In this document: positions 8,687-16,093 of the stretch, piece after piece
How the letters are laid out: the number at the start of each line of letters is the position of its first letter
Numbering within the stretch: position 1 is the stretch's first letter
DNA from: Candidatus Desulfosporosinus nitrosoreducens
Lineage (GTDB): Bacteria > Bacillota > Desulfitobacteriia > Desulfitobacteriales > Desulfitobacteriaceae
Reading direction: 5' to 3'
DNA length: 64,000 nucleotides
Assembly: GCF_030954495.1 (NCBI RefSeq)
Contig: NZ_JAVHUW010000051.1
Span: 104,176-168,175, forward strand
Program-made: the position numbers and the translations under genes
Notes under the pieces: model-generated
What the model was told of the DNA's origin: nothing
Databases searched by the model: none
The model's input: the letters and a program-made list of their open reading frames with translations, nothing else

Positions 8687-9238
8687 ATGAACTCTTACAT
8701 TAACGCAGTGAAAGCTGAATTAAAGGATTGGAAAAAAACTCTTTTACTATTTATCTTAACAGCAGCAAGAATCATATATGGCTGGTCTTGGGTCAGTGCC
8801 GGTTGGGAAAAAGCTACATCAGGCTGGTTTAACTTCCAAGGAGGTCACTCTGCCAAACTGATTGCCGGAATGGCTGCCAACATGCTCCCGCCCAAGGCAC
8901 ATGGCTTTGACCCTCTTTATATCAATAAATTGTGGTCATGGGTTGCAATCCATATCTTTAACGGAATGCCCAGTGTAACCGATTTCTTAGTTCCTATTTG
9001 TGAGATTATCGTTGGCGTTGGCATGATAATTGGTTTTAGACTATTATGGGTTGCTCTTCTCGGGCTCTTCCTGAATGTACAGTTTATCACTTCCGGTTCC
9101 GCCAATAATTTTGGCTATATCTGGACAGACGTCATCGTTATGAATTTCGCCAAATACTTTGAGTTAATTGGTCTTAGCGGATATTTGGCTTTTAAAAAAG
9201 GTCAACAAGAACCCGTAGGCAAAAGAATTGCCGCCTGA
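8687..9238 (+). CDS. DoxX/DoxD-like membrane protein
   Basis: A 183-residue inner-membrane protein with about four hydrophobic segments (near residues 19-40, 80-105, 108-130 and 145-165). The pattern AARIIYGWSWVSAGWEKATSGW near the first helix is typical of the DoxX/DoxD family, which includes the small subunit of thiosulfate:quinone oxidoreductase and many uncharacterised redox-linked membrane proteins. The GAGGAGG ribosome site is ideal. It is monocistronic, with its own promoter and a strong terminator. Quinone-linked activity is inference from the family only. Confidence 0.75.
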   Translation: MNSYINAVKAELKDWKKTLLLFILTAARIIYGWSWVSAGWEKATSGWFNFQGGHSAKLIAGMAANMLPPKAHGFDPLYINKLWSWVAIHIFNGMPSVTDFLVPICEIIVGVGMIIGFRLLWVALLGLFLNVQFITSGSANNFGYIWTDVIVMNFAKYFELIGLSGYLAFKKGQQEPVGKRIAA

Positions 9239-9258
9239 GTTTATTTAAAGTTAGTTAG

Positions 9259-9297
9259 AGCATCGTATACTTTTCTGAAGTATACGATGCTTTTTTG
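9259..9297 (+). terminator. Intrinsic terminator after DoxX-like gene
   Basis: A perfect 14-bp stem, AGCATCGTATACTT with AAGTATACGATGCT, and a five-base loop followed by six T. Confidence 0.9.
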
Positions 9298-9382
9298 AGG
9301 ATAGAGGGCTTCTTTGGCAAAGCGGGGAGTTAAATTTTCATATTACCCTTGGGAGCCTGGGAATGGGGATAATGGACCTATT

Positions 9383-10159
9383 CTAAAACGTATTTTTCAG
9401 TGTTTGCTCTATTTCCTTAATATACATACCTACATCTTCGGGGCGATGAGCATCTGAGGCAGTAATTATCTCAACACCGGCATTTTGGAATATTTGTAAC
9501 ATGGTCTCATTCATTCCAAGCCTTGAATGCTTGTAGTTCAAATGGAGTCCTGCACTTTGTTCGGCTTTTACACCCGATTTAACCAGCAGACCGGCAATTT
9601 TTTGGTATGTTTCTGTCAAGTCGCCAGATGGATAGTTGCCAAAACATTTAATTGAATCAGGGTGGGCCAATATGTCAAAAAGCCGGGATTTTATTAGATT
9701 ACCCATAATTTCATAGTAACGTCCATATGTTGCATCAACATCGCGCCCATACCAATGTTCAGGTTTGTGGTCAAAAGCCCAGCCGTCAATATAATGGACG
9801 GAACCCGTTATAAAATCAAACGGATAACAGCGAGTCAGCTTGTGTATTTCTTCTTCATGTTGCTCAAAATAGCAGACTTCCAGCCCAAACTGAATTTTAA
9901 TCGGATACTTTAAGGTACGCGCAATCTCAATGAAATTAATATATTCTTTCAAAGGAACCTTTAGCCTTGTCTCCAGCCATTTGCCGAAATAACTGTCAGG
10001 ATTGATATCACTATATATACTCCTGGATTCTATAAAGCGGTGAGAATGTTCGAGGAGATATAAACTATTTATGCCGCGTTGCCTTGCCGCATCAACAAAA
10101 CGCTCAAGCCATTCTATGGTATAAGGACCCCGTTCTAAATGAACATGACCATCAATCAC
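9383..10159 (-). CDS. PHP-family histidinol-phosphatase-like hydrolase
   Basis: A 258-residue PHP-domain metal-dependent phosphoesterase. DGHVHLERG at the start supplies the first metal ligands, LEHSHRF a further His, FITGSVHYIDGW the middle motif, FDILAHPD the third and TASDAHRPEDVG the last. This set matches the HisK-type histidinol phosphatase/PHP family (usual length 250-280). The start is GTG preceded by AAAGGAG at eight bases; a longer frame exists but lacks a ribosome site. No other histidine gene is near, so the true substrate may be another phosphate ester. Confidence 0.8.
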   Translation of the reverse strand: MIDGHVHLERGPYTIEWLERFVDAARQRGINSLYLLEHSHRFIESRSIYSDINPDSYFGKWLETRLKVPLKEYINFIEIARTLKYPIKIQFGLEVCYFEQHEEEIHKLTRCYPFDFITGSVHYIDGWAFDHKPEHWYGRDVDATYGRYYEIMGNLIKSRLFDILAHPDSIKCFGNYPSGDLTETYQKIAGLLVKSGVKAEQSAGLHLNYKHSRLGMNETMLQIFQNAGVEIITASDAHRPEDVGMYIKEIEQTLKNTF

Positions 10160-10231
10160 GGTGGCGTCTCCTTTGCAAGTTCTTTTCCATATGGTCACCT
10201 TTTATTATAGGGAGCAACCAACCCAGGAAAA

Positions 10232-10504
10232 TTAACGAATAAACTTATTCAGTGCCTCTTCCAAATCGGCTAAGACCTTCTCTTTATTTCCTGACTCTAC
10301 GCCTTCTATGACACAGTCGTGTAAATGATCCTTGAGAATTAATTTTCCGACGTTGTCCAGCGCCGCCCGGGCCGCCGCAATCTGGATCAGCAGCTCGCCG
10401 CAGTCCCGATCATGCTCGGCCATTTCCTTAATTGAGCGGACATGACCTTCAATACGCGCCAAACGGTTAATAACGCTTCTCTGGTGTTTATGATTGGAAT
10501 CCAT
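10232..10504 (-). CDS. CsoR/RcnR-family metal-sensing repressor
   Basis: A 90-residue all-helical repressor. The stretch RLARIEGHVRSIKEM and the metal-site residues (Cys in DRDCGELL, His and Cys in KDHLHDCV) define the CsoR/RcnR/FrmR family. The N-terminal MDSNHKHQ adds histidines like those used by Ni/Co sensors (RcnR) rather than Cu sensors. The start is placed at the ATG 12 bases after GGGAGG. It is the last gene of the minus-strand metal module and a matching operator lies at 14119-14135. A hairpin (about 10605-10644) separates it from the peptidase gene. Metal specificity is unproven. Confidence 0.82.
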   Translation of the reverse strand: MDSNHKHQRSVINRLARIEGHVRSIKEMAEHDRDCGELLIQIAAARAALDNVGKLILKDHLHDCVIEGVESGNKEKVLADLEEALNKFIR

Positions 10505-10649
10505 TTGCCGGCCTAACCTCCCAACGCAATTCCCATTTGAACTTATTATACCAAATGGAAGATTAGGAAAGCCAATGCTCAATTGTTATAATTCGAAGAA
10601 CAAGCAGCTGTTTCTGCCCCAACGAAGTGGCTGAAACAGCTGTTTAAGA

Positions 10650-11972
10650 TCAGGCAAAATCCCCGCCAGTAACAAACCGGGTTACAATTTTGTGTAATCG
10701 CCGCAGGGCAAAGAGCAAAGCGTCTTCCGAAATGCGCTCATTTGCCCTGTGAATCAGGCGAATATCCGTCTCCGGAGGCGTAGGGAAAAAACCGTAGGAA
10801 CTGATTCCTTTCTTTCTTAAAAGCCCGCTGTCCGTTGAGCCCGGAGTAATAAAGGGCAGCAGTTCTATAGTCTGCTCGCCCCGGCCACGCATAGCCGAAA
10901 CAATGCCGCGATACAGCGGCGTGTCCAGCGGAGAATTGCTCGGTTCGCTGCAGGATACTATCCGGGTATCCGTTAGATATTGCGGATCAATCAGGCGCAG
11001 TTGAAAAATTTTTTCTTGCCATTCCTGCCCTGATTCTCCAGGCAGCATACGTATGTGAAGACGAAGGACGCAAGAGCCGTCCTCCGCCGGGGGCAAGGAC
11101 TCTGCTTCAAATATATTATTCAGCAAGGCCTCGTAATCTAAAGGCAAGTTGGAAAATCTCTTTAAGAGGGCCAGTTTCCCCCGGCAAGAAAATAATGACT
11201 CCAAAGCCCTGGGCAGGTGGTGAATTCGCCATAAAGCCTGCAGCATGGGCTGCATAAGGTCAGGATTCTGCGGGCCGAGTTGCCGGGAAGGAAAGTTGAA
11301 GCAAAGATTGCCTGAACCCTCCGCCTTCATTTGACAGTCCAAGACCAAATGCCCTTTTTCAGCATATTGGCAGGTATAGACGTCCCCTCTTTTGCGGTGA
11401 AAGGAAAAACCTCCTCCTTCATTTAAGGCATAGCGGCATTCCCGGAAATCGTCGGTAGATTTTAAAAGCCAATCCACCCCCCATCTCCCTCCCGCTTCTT
11501 CGTCAGCCGTTGCGGCAAAAACCAAGCCTCTTTGCAAAGGAATCCTTTTGCGCCGGATCAGCAAGACAAGCATCAGCCAGACAACTGCCAGACCTTTACA
11601 GTCAATGGCCCCCCGGCCCCAAACCTCCCCGGAATCCCTATCCCCGCTAAAGGGAAGGTGACGCCAGGCGGACACATTGCCCGCCGGAGCGACATCAAGA
11701 TGCGAGAGCAGCAGCAAAGCCTGATTCGGCACCTTACCCGGCAGGCGGCAAATCAAGGAACCTTTGCCGGAAATCGGTTCTCTGACTGTGGCCGGCAAGC
11801 CATTGGCTGTCAACACGGTCCGCAGATAGTGAGCCGCCACAGTTTCCCGATGGCGGCTTGACGAAGTGTCAATTTGGAGCAGCCGCTGCAAATAATGCAC
11901 CATCTCCTGCTTGACATCATCCCAATTGATATCCGCTTCCGTTTCCGGTTCCTGCACTGATCCCCCGCTCAT
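10650..11972 (-). CDS. M20-family metallopeptidase/deacylase
   Basis: A 440-residue member of the M20/ArgE/DapE/CPG2 family. LLSHLDVAP holds the first metal-binding His with the catalytic Asp two residues on, WGRGAIDCKG the bridging Asp, and ADEEAGG the catalytic Glu pair. A lid/dimerisation domain occupies the middle, and a final His motif is at RLIHRANERI. The gene overlaps the stop of the ATPase gene by four bases (ATGA), so it is translationally coupled to a metal transporter, an unusual neighbour for a peptidase. Substrate unknown. Confidence 0.8.
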   Translation of the reverse strand: MSGGSVQEPETEADINWDDVKQEMVHYLQRLLQIDTSSSRHRETVAAHYLRTVLTANGLPATVREPISGKGSLICRLPGKVPNQALLLLSHLDVAPAGNVSAWRHLPFSGDRDSGEVWGRGAIDCKGLAVVWLMLVLLIRRKRIPLQRGLVFAATADEEAGGRWGVDWLLKSTDDFRECRYALNEGGGFSFHRKRGDVYTCQYAEKGHLVLDCQMKAEGSGNLCFNFPSRQLGPQNPDLMQPMLQALWRIHHLPRALESLFSCRGKLALLKRFSNLPLDYEALLNNIFEAESLPPAEDGSCVLRLHIRMLPGESGQEWQEKIFQLRLIDPQYLTDTRIVSCSEPSNSPLDTPLYRGIVSAMRGRGEQTIELLPFITPGSTDSGLLRKKGISSYGFFPTPPETDIRLIHRANERISEDALLFALRRLHKIVTRFVTGGDFA

Positions 11973-13885
11973 AGGGCGGATTCTGCCGGCTGAGAGAGGG
12001 AGGAAGTTTCCGAGGCGGAATTGTCCAACTTATAGGTAAGCATCCGGGCGGAGTTCAAAACCACAAAGAGAGAAGCAACATTATGCACAACAGCCGCGGC
12101 GATCGGAGAGAGGAAGCCGGAGGTGGCCAGAGTAATGCCCACAAGATTTACACCCACGGCGAAGACCCAGATATTCTGTTTGATGATTTTCAAAGCCCGG
12201 CGGCTTAAGCCCAGGGTAAAAGGCAGCATGCGCAAATCGTCCGCCATGAAAGCCATATCGGCCGATTCAATCGCCACATCCGCTCCTGCCGCTCCCATGG
12301 CGATTCCTACATCGGCAAGAGTGAGAGCGGGAGCATCATTAATGCCGTCGCCGACCATCGCTACGACTTCTCCTGCTTGCTGCAGAGATCTGATGAACTC
12401 CAGCTTTTCTTCGGGCAACAAATTGGCCTGGTATTCGCTGATGCCGGCTTGCCGGCTGATCGCGGCGGCTGACTTTTCATTGTCGCCGGTAAGCATAATT
12501 ATCCTCTCGACACCGGATTTCCTTACGTCTTCAACTACCCCCGGGGCTTGTTCCCGCAGAGTATCCGCAATGGCGATGCCGCCGACAACCTCCCCGTTTT
12601 TCAGCACCAGCAGTACCGTTCGCCCTTGCTCCTCTTGTCTGTCCAGAAATGCCTGGGCTGCCGCTTTGTTGCCGGTGTCTGCCACTTGTTCCAGACTGCG
12701 CCGATTGCCGACCTCAATTGCGGCACCTTCATATTGACAGTAGACCCCGCGGCCAAAAACAGCCTGGAATTCCTCCGGTTCCGGAACGGAAAGCTTTTTT
12801 CTCCCCGCTTCTTTCATAATTGCCTCGGCCAGCGGGTGTTCTGAGCGTTTTTCGGCGAGGGCCGCCGTAAAAAGGACCTCCTCCTGCGTATAGGAGGCGA
12901 AGGTTTGAAGCTCTATGACCTGAGGATGGCCTGAGGTTAGAGTCCCGGTCTTGTCTAAGCAAACGGCAGTCACCCGGCCGGCAGACTCCAAAGTAATGCC
13001 GCCCTTAATCAGGGCTCCGCGCTTTGCGGCATTGCCGATACTCGCCACAACGGCTGTCGGCGTCGCCAAAACCAGAGCACAGGGGCAGGCAATGACCAGA
13101 ACCGACATCACTCGCAGCAGGTCCTGAGTAAATAGCCAAACCAAAGCACAGATTCCTAAAATAACCGGAGTAAAATATTTGGCAAACTGATCCGCCGTTC
13201 TTTGCGTACTCCCCTTATTTTCCTGTGCTTCATACACTACCTGAATAATTTTTCCCAAAGTGGTCTGACTGCCGATCTTCTCAGTCTGCAGCTCAAAGGC
13301 TCCGCTCTGATTGATTGTCCCGGCAAAAACCTTTGCCCCGCTTGTTTTTTCCCGCGGCAAAGATTCTCCCGTAATCGAGGCCTCATTGATAACGGCCTGC
13401 CCGGATAAAATAACCCCGTCAACCGGAATGCGCTCCCCGGGTTTGACTAAAACCTTTTCTCCGACAAGCACTTCTTCCAGAGGAACTGAGATGTACTCCT
13501 CATGGCGGCGGACCCAGGCCGTATCCGGGGATAATTGAATCAATTCGCGCACGGCGTCGCGCGTGCGGTCCAAGGTAATATCCTCCAGGAATTCTCCGGC
13601 GACCATCATAAAGGCGACAATCGCTCCGGCCAGATATTCCCCGACATACGTTGTCCCGATGAGGGCGAATATAATCAGCAAACCGGCCGTTATTTTTCGC
13701 TTTTCGATCATGGTGACCAGCGTCGACCAGGTAATAAAGCCTCCCCCAAGTATGAGCGGAATAACGGCCAAATTAAACCCCAGCCCATTTTCTCGGCCTG
13801 AAAGGGCGGCGGCTATAATGAAAAACAACAAGATTCCGGGAAAGAAAAATTTCCGGTATTTCATCAGTAGGTAGGAAACTCTCAT
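11969..13885 (-). CDS. P1B-type heavy-metal P-type ATPase lacking N-terminal HMA domain
   Basis: A 638-residue transporter. The actuator loop has INEASITGESLP, the transmembrane metal site is VIACPCALVLATP, the phosphorylation site DKTGTLTSGH, the HP motif SEHPLAEA, and the hinge VGDGINDAPAL. It starts directly with membrane helices, without the usual soluble HMA or His-rich domain. The penultimate helix reads AVVHNVASLFVVLNSARML, which is not the standard Cu, Zn/Cd or SPC-type Co signature, so ion specificity cannot be assigned from motifs. The His-rich micropeptide encoded 15 bases upstream may supply the missing metal-handling domain. Control by a cobalamin riboswitch and a CsoR-type site points to cobalt or nickel. 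Confidence 0.9.
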   Translation of the reverse strand: MRVSYLLMKYRKFFFPGILLFFIIAAALSGRENGLGFNLAVIPLILGGGFITWSTLVTMIEKRKITAGLLIIFALIGTTYVGEYLAGAIVAFMMVAGEFLEDITLDRTRDAVRELIQLSPDTAWVRRHEEYISVPLEEVLVGEKVLVKPGERIPVDGVILSGQAVINEASITGESLPREKTSGAKVFAGTINQSGAFELQTEKIGSQTTLGKIIQVVYEAQENKGSTQRTADQFAKYFTPVILGICALVWLFTQDLLRVMSVLVIACPCALVLATPTAVVASIGNAAKRGALIKGGITLESAGRVTAVCLDKTGTLTSGHPQVIELQTFASYTQEEVLFTAALAEKRSEHPLAEAIMKEAGRKKLSVPEPEEFQAVFGRGVYCQYEGAAIEVGNRRSLEQVADTGNKAAAQAFLDRQEEQGRTVLLVLKNGEVVGGIAIADTLREQAPGVVEDVRKSGVERIIMLTGDNEKSAAAISRQAGISEYQANLLPEEKLEFIRSLQQAGEVVAMVGDGINDAPALTLADVGIAMGAAGADVAIESADMAFMADDLRMLPFTLGLSRRALKIIKQNIWVFAVGVNLVGITLATSGFLSPIAAAVVHNVASLFVVLNSARMLTYKLDNSASETSSLSQPAESAL

Positions 13886-13900
13886 TTTAGATTCCCTCTC

Positions 13901-14089
13901 TTAAGCGTGCATTTTCCAGATCAAGACTCCAACGATGGCGATCACCACAATAACGCCGACCACAATTTTGAGGGTTGTGCCGTCGTTTTGGTGGGCATCA
14001 TGACTGTGATTGCGACTGCTTCTTTGATCATATTTATTTGCCGCCTGATTTATTAATTTATCTAAAATTCCATGGTCTCCTTCATGCAT
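13901..14089 (-). CDS. His-rich single-pass membrane micropeptide
   Basis: A 62-residue peptide. The first 35 residues are soluble and rich in His (HEGDHG near the start, then RNHSHDAHQND), and residues about 39-58 form one hydrophobic helix (IVVGVIVVIAIVGVLIW), ending KMHA. The start is the ATG nine bases after AGGAGGAGG, two codons inside the longer frame. It sits first in the operon, directly ahead of the P-type ATPase that lacks a metal-binding domain, and behind the riboswitch and operator. I infer a metal-capturing accessory subunit. It recalls CbtB-type cobalt transport peptides in size and regulation but is not evidently homologous. Confidence 0.75.
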   Translation of the reverse strand: MHEGDHGILDKLINQAANKYDQRSSRNHSHDAHQNDGTTLKIVVGVIVVIAIVGVLIWKMHA

Positions 14090-14118
14090 GATCAAAAACC
14101 TCCTCCTAATTTCACTTT

Positions 14119-14135
14119 ATCCCCCCTAGGGGGAT
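14119..14135 (-). promoter_or_regulatory. CsoR/RcnR-type operator
   Basis: The inverted repeat ATCCCCC-CTA-GGGGGAT is the G-tract palindrome recognised by CsoR/RcnR/InrS-type repressors. It lies between the riboswitch terminator and the ribosome site of the His-rich peptide gene, and a CsoR-family gene is encoded at 10232-10504. Confidence 0.7.
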
Positions 14136-14144
14136 ATTTGAGTC

Positions 14145-14181
14145 AAAATAAAAACTATTCGCCTGAGAAGCAGCCAATAGT
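14145..14181 (-). terminator. Riboswitch expression-platform terminator
   Basis: ACTATTGGC pairs with GCGAATAGT (one G-G mismatch) around a ten-base loop and is followed by TTTTATTTT on the minus strand. It lies about 50 bases after the cobalamin aptamer, so B12 binding probably controls premature termination. Confidence 0.65.
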
Positions 14182-14229
14182 CCCTATAAGCATCCACCTC
14201 CCTAACATCCCGTAGGTATACCAGATTTT

Positions 14230-14396
14230 GGTGTGAGCAGGTCTCCTGGCTCAAGTTCCTCATCAACTCACGTCTTCCCGGGTCCACCCAGTGACACCAT
14301 GTGAGTTAACTCCCTTTTACAGTGGCGGGAGCCGCGTCAGCTTCAACTGACTTCCCTTTCGTTCTTTCCTCGGAAAGAATTACTCAACACCCCTAT
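14230..14396 (-). promoter_or_regulatory. Cobalamin riboswitch aptamer
   Basis: Read on the minus strand the segment has the conserved cobalamin-aptamer blocks in order: GGGAAGTCAGTTGAAGCTGA with CGGCTCCCGCCACTGTAA, then GAGCCAGGAGACCTGC near the 3' end. The ends pair (GGTGTTGAG with CTCACACC) as the P1 stem. It precedes the His-rich peptide/P-type ATPase operon. Cobalamin riboswitches normally reduce expression of B12 synthesis or cobalt/B12 uptake genes when adenosylcobalamin is plentiful. Confidence 0.93.
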
Positions 14397-14408
14397 GCAA
14401 TTAAATTA

Positions 14409-14437
14409 ATTGTAGCACGGACCTAATAGTTTGCATA
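14409..14437 (-). promoter_or_regulatory. Promoter of the riboswitch transcript
   Basis: An extended -10, TGCTACAAT (TACAAT at 14409-14414), with a weak -35 TATGCA 17 bases upstream. The predicted start is a few bases before the aptamer P1 stem. Confidence 0.5.
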
Positions 14438-14479
14438 GCATAAACAATTTATCTTATAAAAAGATTCTGTCAGCTCGTC

Positions 14480-15010
14480 TCAGATGTTTAACAAACTTCT
14501 CAGTCTCTTGGCATAATGTCTGCTGACAGGAATTGGTTCCGCTGCCGCTTTCAAATTCACCAAATATGTGGAATTGAACCACGGTACTATTTTATCAACA
14601 TGATCCATATTTATGACAAAACTCTTATGGCATCTAAAAAAACCCCTGTTGGACAGCCTGCCTTCCAGATACTCCAGCGAGTTATTGCTTTCAAAAATAC
14701 CGTAGTTCGTATAGATTAGCACCCTTTTTTTATCCATGGTAAAATATAAGATCATCGCAGGATCGATTAGGACAATGCTGTTTTCCTTCCATACGGCAAT
14801 CTGATCAATTACCTGCCTTATATCCTCTTTATCATTCAGGGAGCTCACTGATTGCTGCGCAGCTTTGCTCATTTCCCCTGGTTTAATATTTATGCCTTTC
14901 GGTGCCTCAATCGCTAATTGCAGTTCTTCTTTATCATTACTTATTACTTTTACAACAATATTTTCGCCAATTACAACATACTCACCAGATTTTCTTGCTA
15001 TTGTAAAAAT
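14480..15010 (-). CDS. CsrA-LytTR fusion regulator with AUU start
   Basis: A 176-residue protein joining two regulatory domains. Residues 1-46 read as a CsrA domain (FTIARKSGEYVVIG, then ELQLAIEAPKGINI). Residues about 75-176 form a LytTR DNA-binding domain (FESNNSLEYLEGRL, GFFRCHKSFVINMDHVDKI, PVSRHYAKRL). No ATG, GTG or TTG exists in frame between the upstream TAG stop and the CsrA domain; ATT codons follow GGGAGGAG at ideal distance, and the ATT at 15010 aligns exactly with CsrA Met1. A shorter form could start at the internal ATG at 14872 (LytTR only, 130 aa). The CsrA RNA-contact Arg44 position is Pro. This would be an RNA- plus DNA-binding regulator, perhaps autoregulated through its start codon. 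Confidence 0.75.
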   Translation of the reverse strand: MFTIARKSGEYVVIGENIVVKVISNDKEELQLAIEAPKGINIKPGEMSKAAQQSVSSLNDKEDIRQVIDQIAVWKENSIVLIDPAMILYFTMDKKRVLIYTNYGIFESNNSLEYLEGRLSNRGFFRCHKSFVINMDHVDKIVPWFNSTYLVNLKAAAEPIPVSRHYAKRLRSLLNI

Positions 15011-15103
15011 AATAAATCTCCTCCCTTTGCCGAAATACCAATCGGAGTTTCGTATTAAAAAGATATTTGGCTAAATACCCTCTAGCTGTATCATAAAACA
15101 TCG

Positions 15104-15125
15104 ACCCTAAATGAACCCTAAATGA
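15104..15125 (-). promoter_or_regulatory. Tandem 11-bp direct repeats upstream of CsrA-LytTR
   Basis: ACCCTAAATGA occurs twice in immediate succession (15104-15114, 15115-15125), about 95 bases before the fusion gene. LytTR proteins bind paired direct repeats, so this may be an autoregulatory site. A 15126-15163 hairpin (GAAGTG to CACTTC) abuts it. Confidence 0.4.
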
Positions 15126-15224
15126 GAAGTGCCTCAGAGGATAATTGTCCTATGAGACACTTCAAGGTGAGCCTTATATCAGGGTTCCACGCTCCTATCC
15201 CAATATGACGATAAGCAAAAAATT

Positions 15225-16091
15225 TTATCTGCTTTTCAGCAAATCCTGCCTTACTCTTCTGCCTATTCCATCGAGCTCGGCAGCCTTTGCATAAGCCCAG
15301 GCATATCCGCTCCCTTCCAGATATCCTTTTTGCTGCAACTGTTCCAGTAAGCGCAAACCTTCCTGACCGTTTATTTGCTTGCTTTCGACCAAGTCTTCCA
15401 GTTGGTAAAAGTCACAGTTGACTTGGTCTGGCATGACTCTATAATTTCCGCGGCCGTTTCCAAGTATTGAAGACAGCCCTACTTCAGCCAATCGTTTGCG
15501 CAGTAAATAAGTAGTGGCATGAAAGTTTGTTTGGGCCCGTTCGGAATCATAGTCCGGCCATACGGCAGCACTTATTTTTTCCCAGTTTACCGGCACGCCT
15601 TTTTTGTGTACCAAAAAAGCTAATATTTCCTTAGCCTTGGAGTTTTTCCAGACCAAGGCTTCCCCTCTCAGGAAAACTTCGAAGTCACCGAAGCATTGAA
15701 TAAAAGGCTTTTCCGGCCGGCTAACCGCACTTTTGGTTTTCAATAAGCGCTTGACAGTTTTCCTCAGTCTTTCTTCTGTTAAAGGCTTCATAATATAATC
15801 CATCGCCTGGAGTTCAAAAGCCTCGACCGCATATTGATTAAAGGCTGTCACGAAAATTATATCTATCGTTTCATTCAGATCCAATATCTGCTCAGAAAGC
15901 TGAAGACCATTAAGGCCCGGCATTTCAATATCTACGAAAACGGCATCCAAAGGATGCTGTTTTAAATAAGCTAATAACTGTTCTCCAGTTCTAAACAGGC
16001 CGCACAACTTAAGTTCCGTAACATCCAACAACATTCTTTCGAATCTTTCCAAAACATGGCTTTCATCATCCACTGCCGCAATCCGTATCAC
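15225..16091 (-). CDS. Response regulator with SARP-like output
   Basis: A 288-residue response regulator. The receiver domain (1-120) has the acidic pair in AAVDDESH, phospho-acceptor Asp in AVFVDIEMPG, Thr in IIFVTAF and Lys in DYIMKPLT. Residues about 135-225 form a winged-helix trans_reg_C domain (FGDFEVFLRGEALVWKNSKAKEILAFLVH). The rest resembles a bacterial transcriptional activator (BTAD/SARP) helical domain. The start is GTG, overlapped by the kinase gene's end (two bases between its stop and this start). It is the cognate partner of the 7TMR-DISM kinase. Targets are unknown but the divergent side faces the sigma-54 activator. Confidence 0.85.
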   Translation of the reverse strand: MIRIAAVDDESHVLERFERMLLDVTELKLCGLFRTGEQLLAYLKQHPLDAVFVDIEMPGLNGLQLSEQILDLNETIDIIFVTAFNQYAVEAFELQAMDYIMKPLTEERLRKTVKRLLKTKSAVSRPEKPFIQCFGDFEVFLRGEALVWKNSKAKEILAFLVHKKGVPVNWEKISAAVWPDYDSERAQTNFHATTYLLRKRLAEVGLSSILGNGRGNYRVMPDQVNCDFYQLEDLVESKQINGQEGLRLLEQLQQKGYLEGSGYAWAYAKAAELDGIGRRVRQDLLKSR

Positions 16092-16093
16092 GC

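Noticed and set aside
12123..12737. 204-codon plus-strand frame inside the P-type ATPase
   Set aside because: Antisense shadow of a well-supported gene; Ala/Ser/Thr/Pro-rich composition comes from codon complement.
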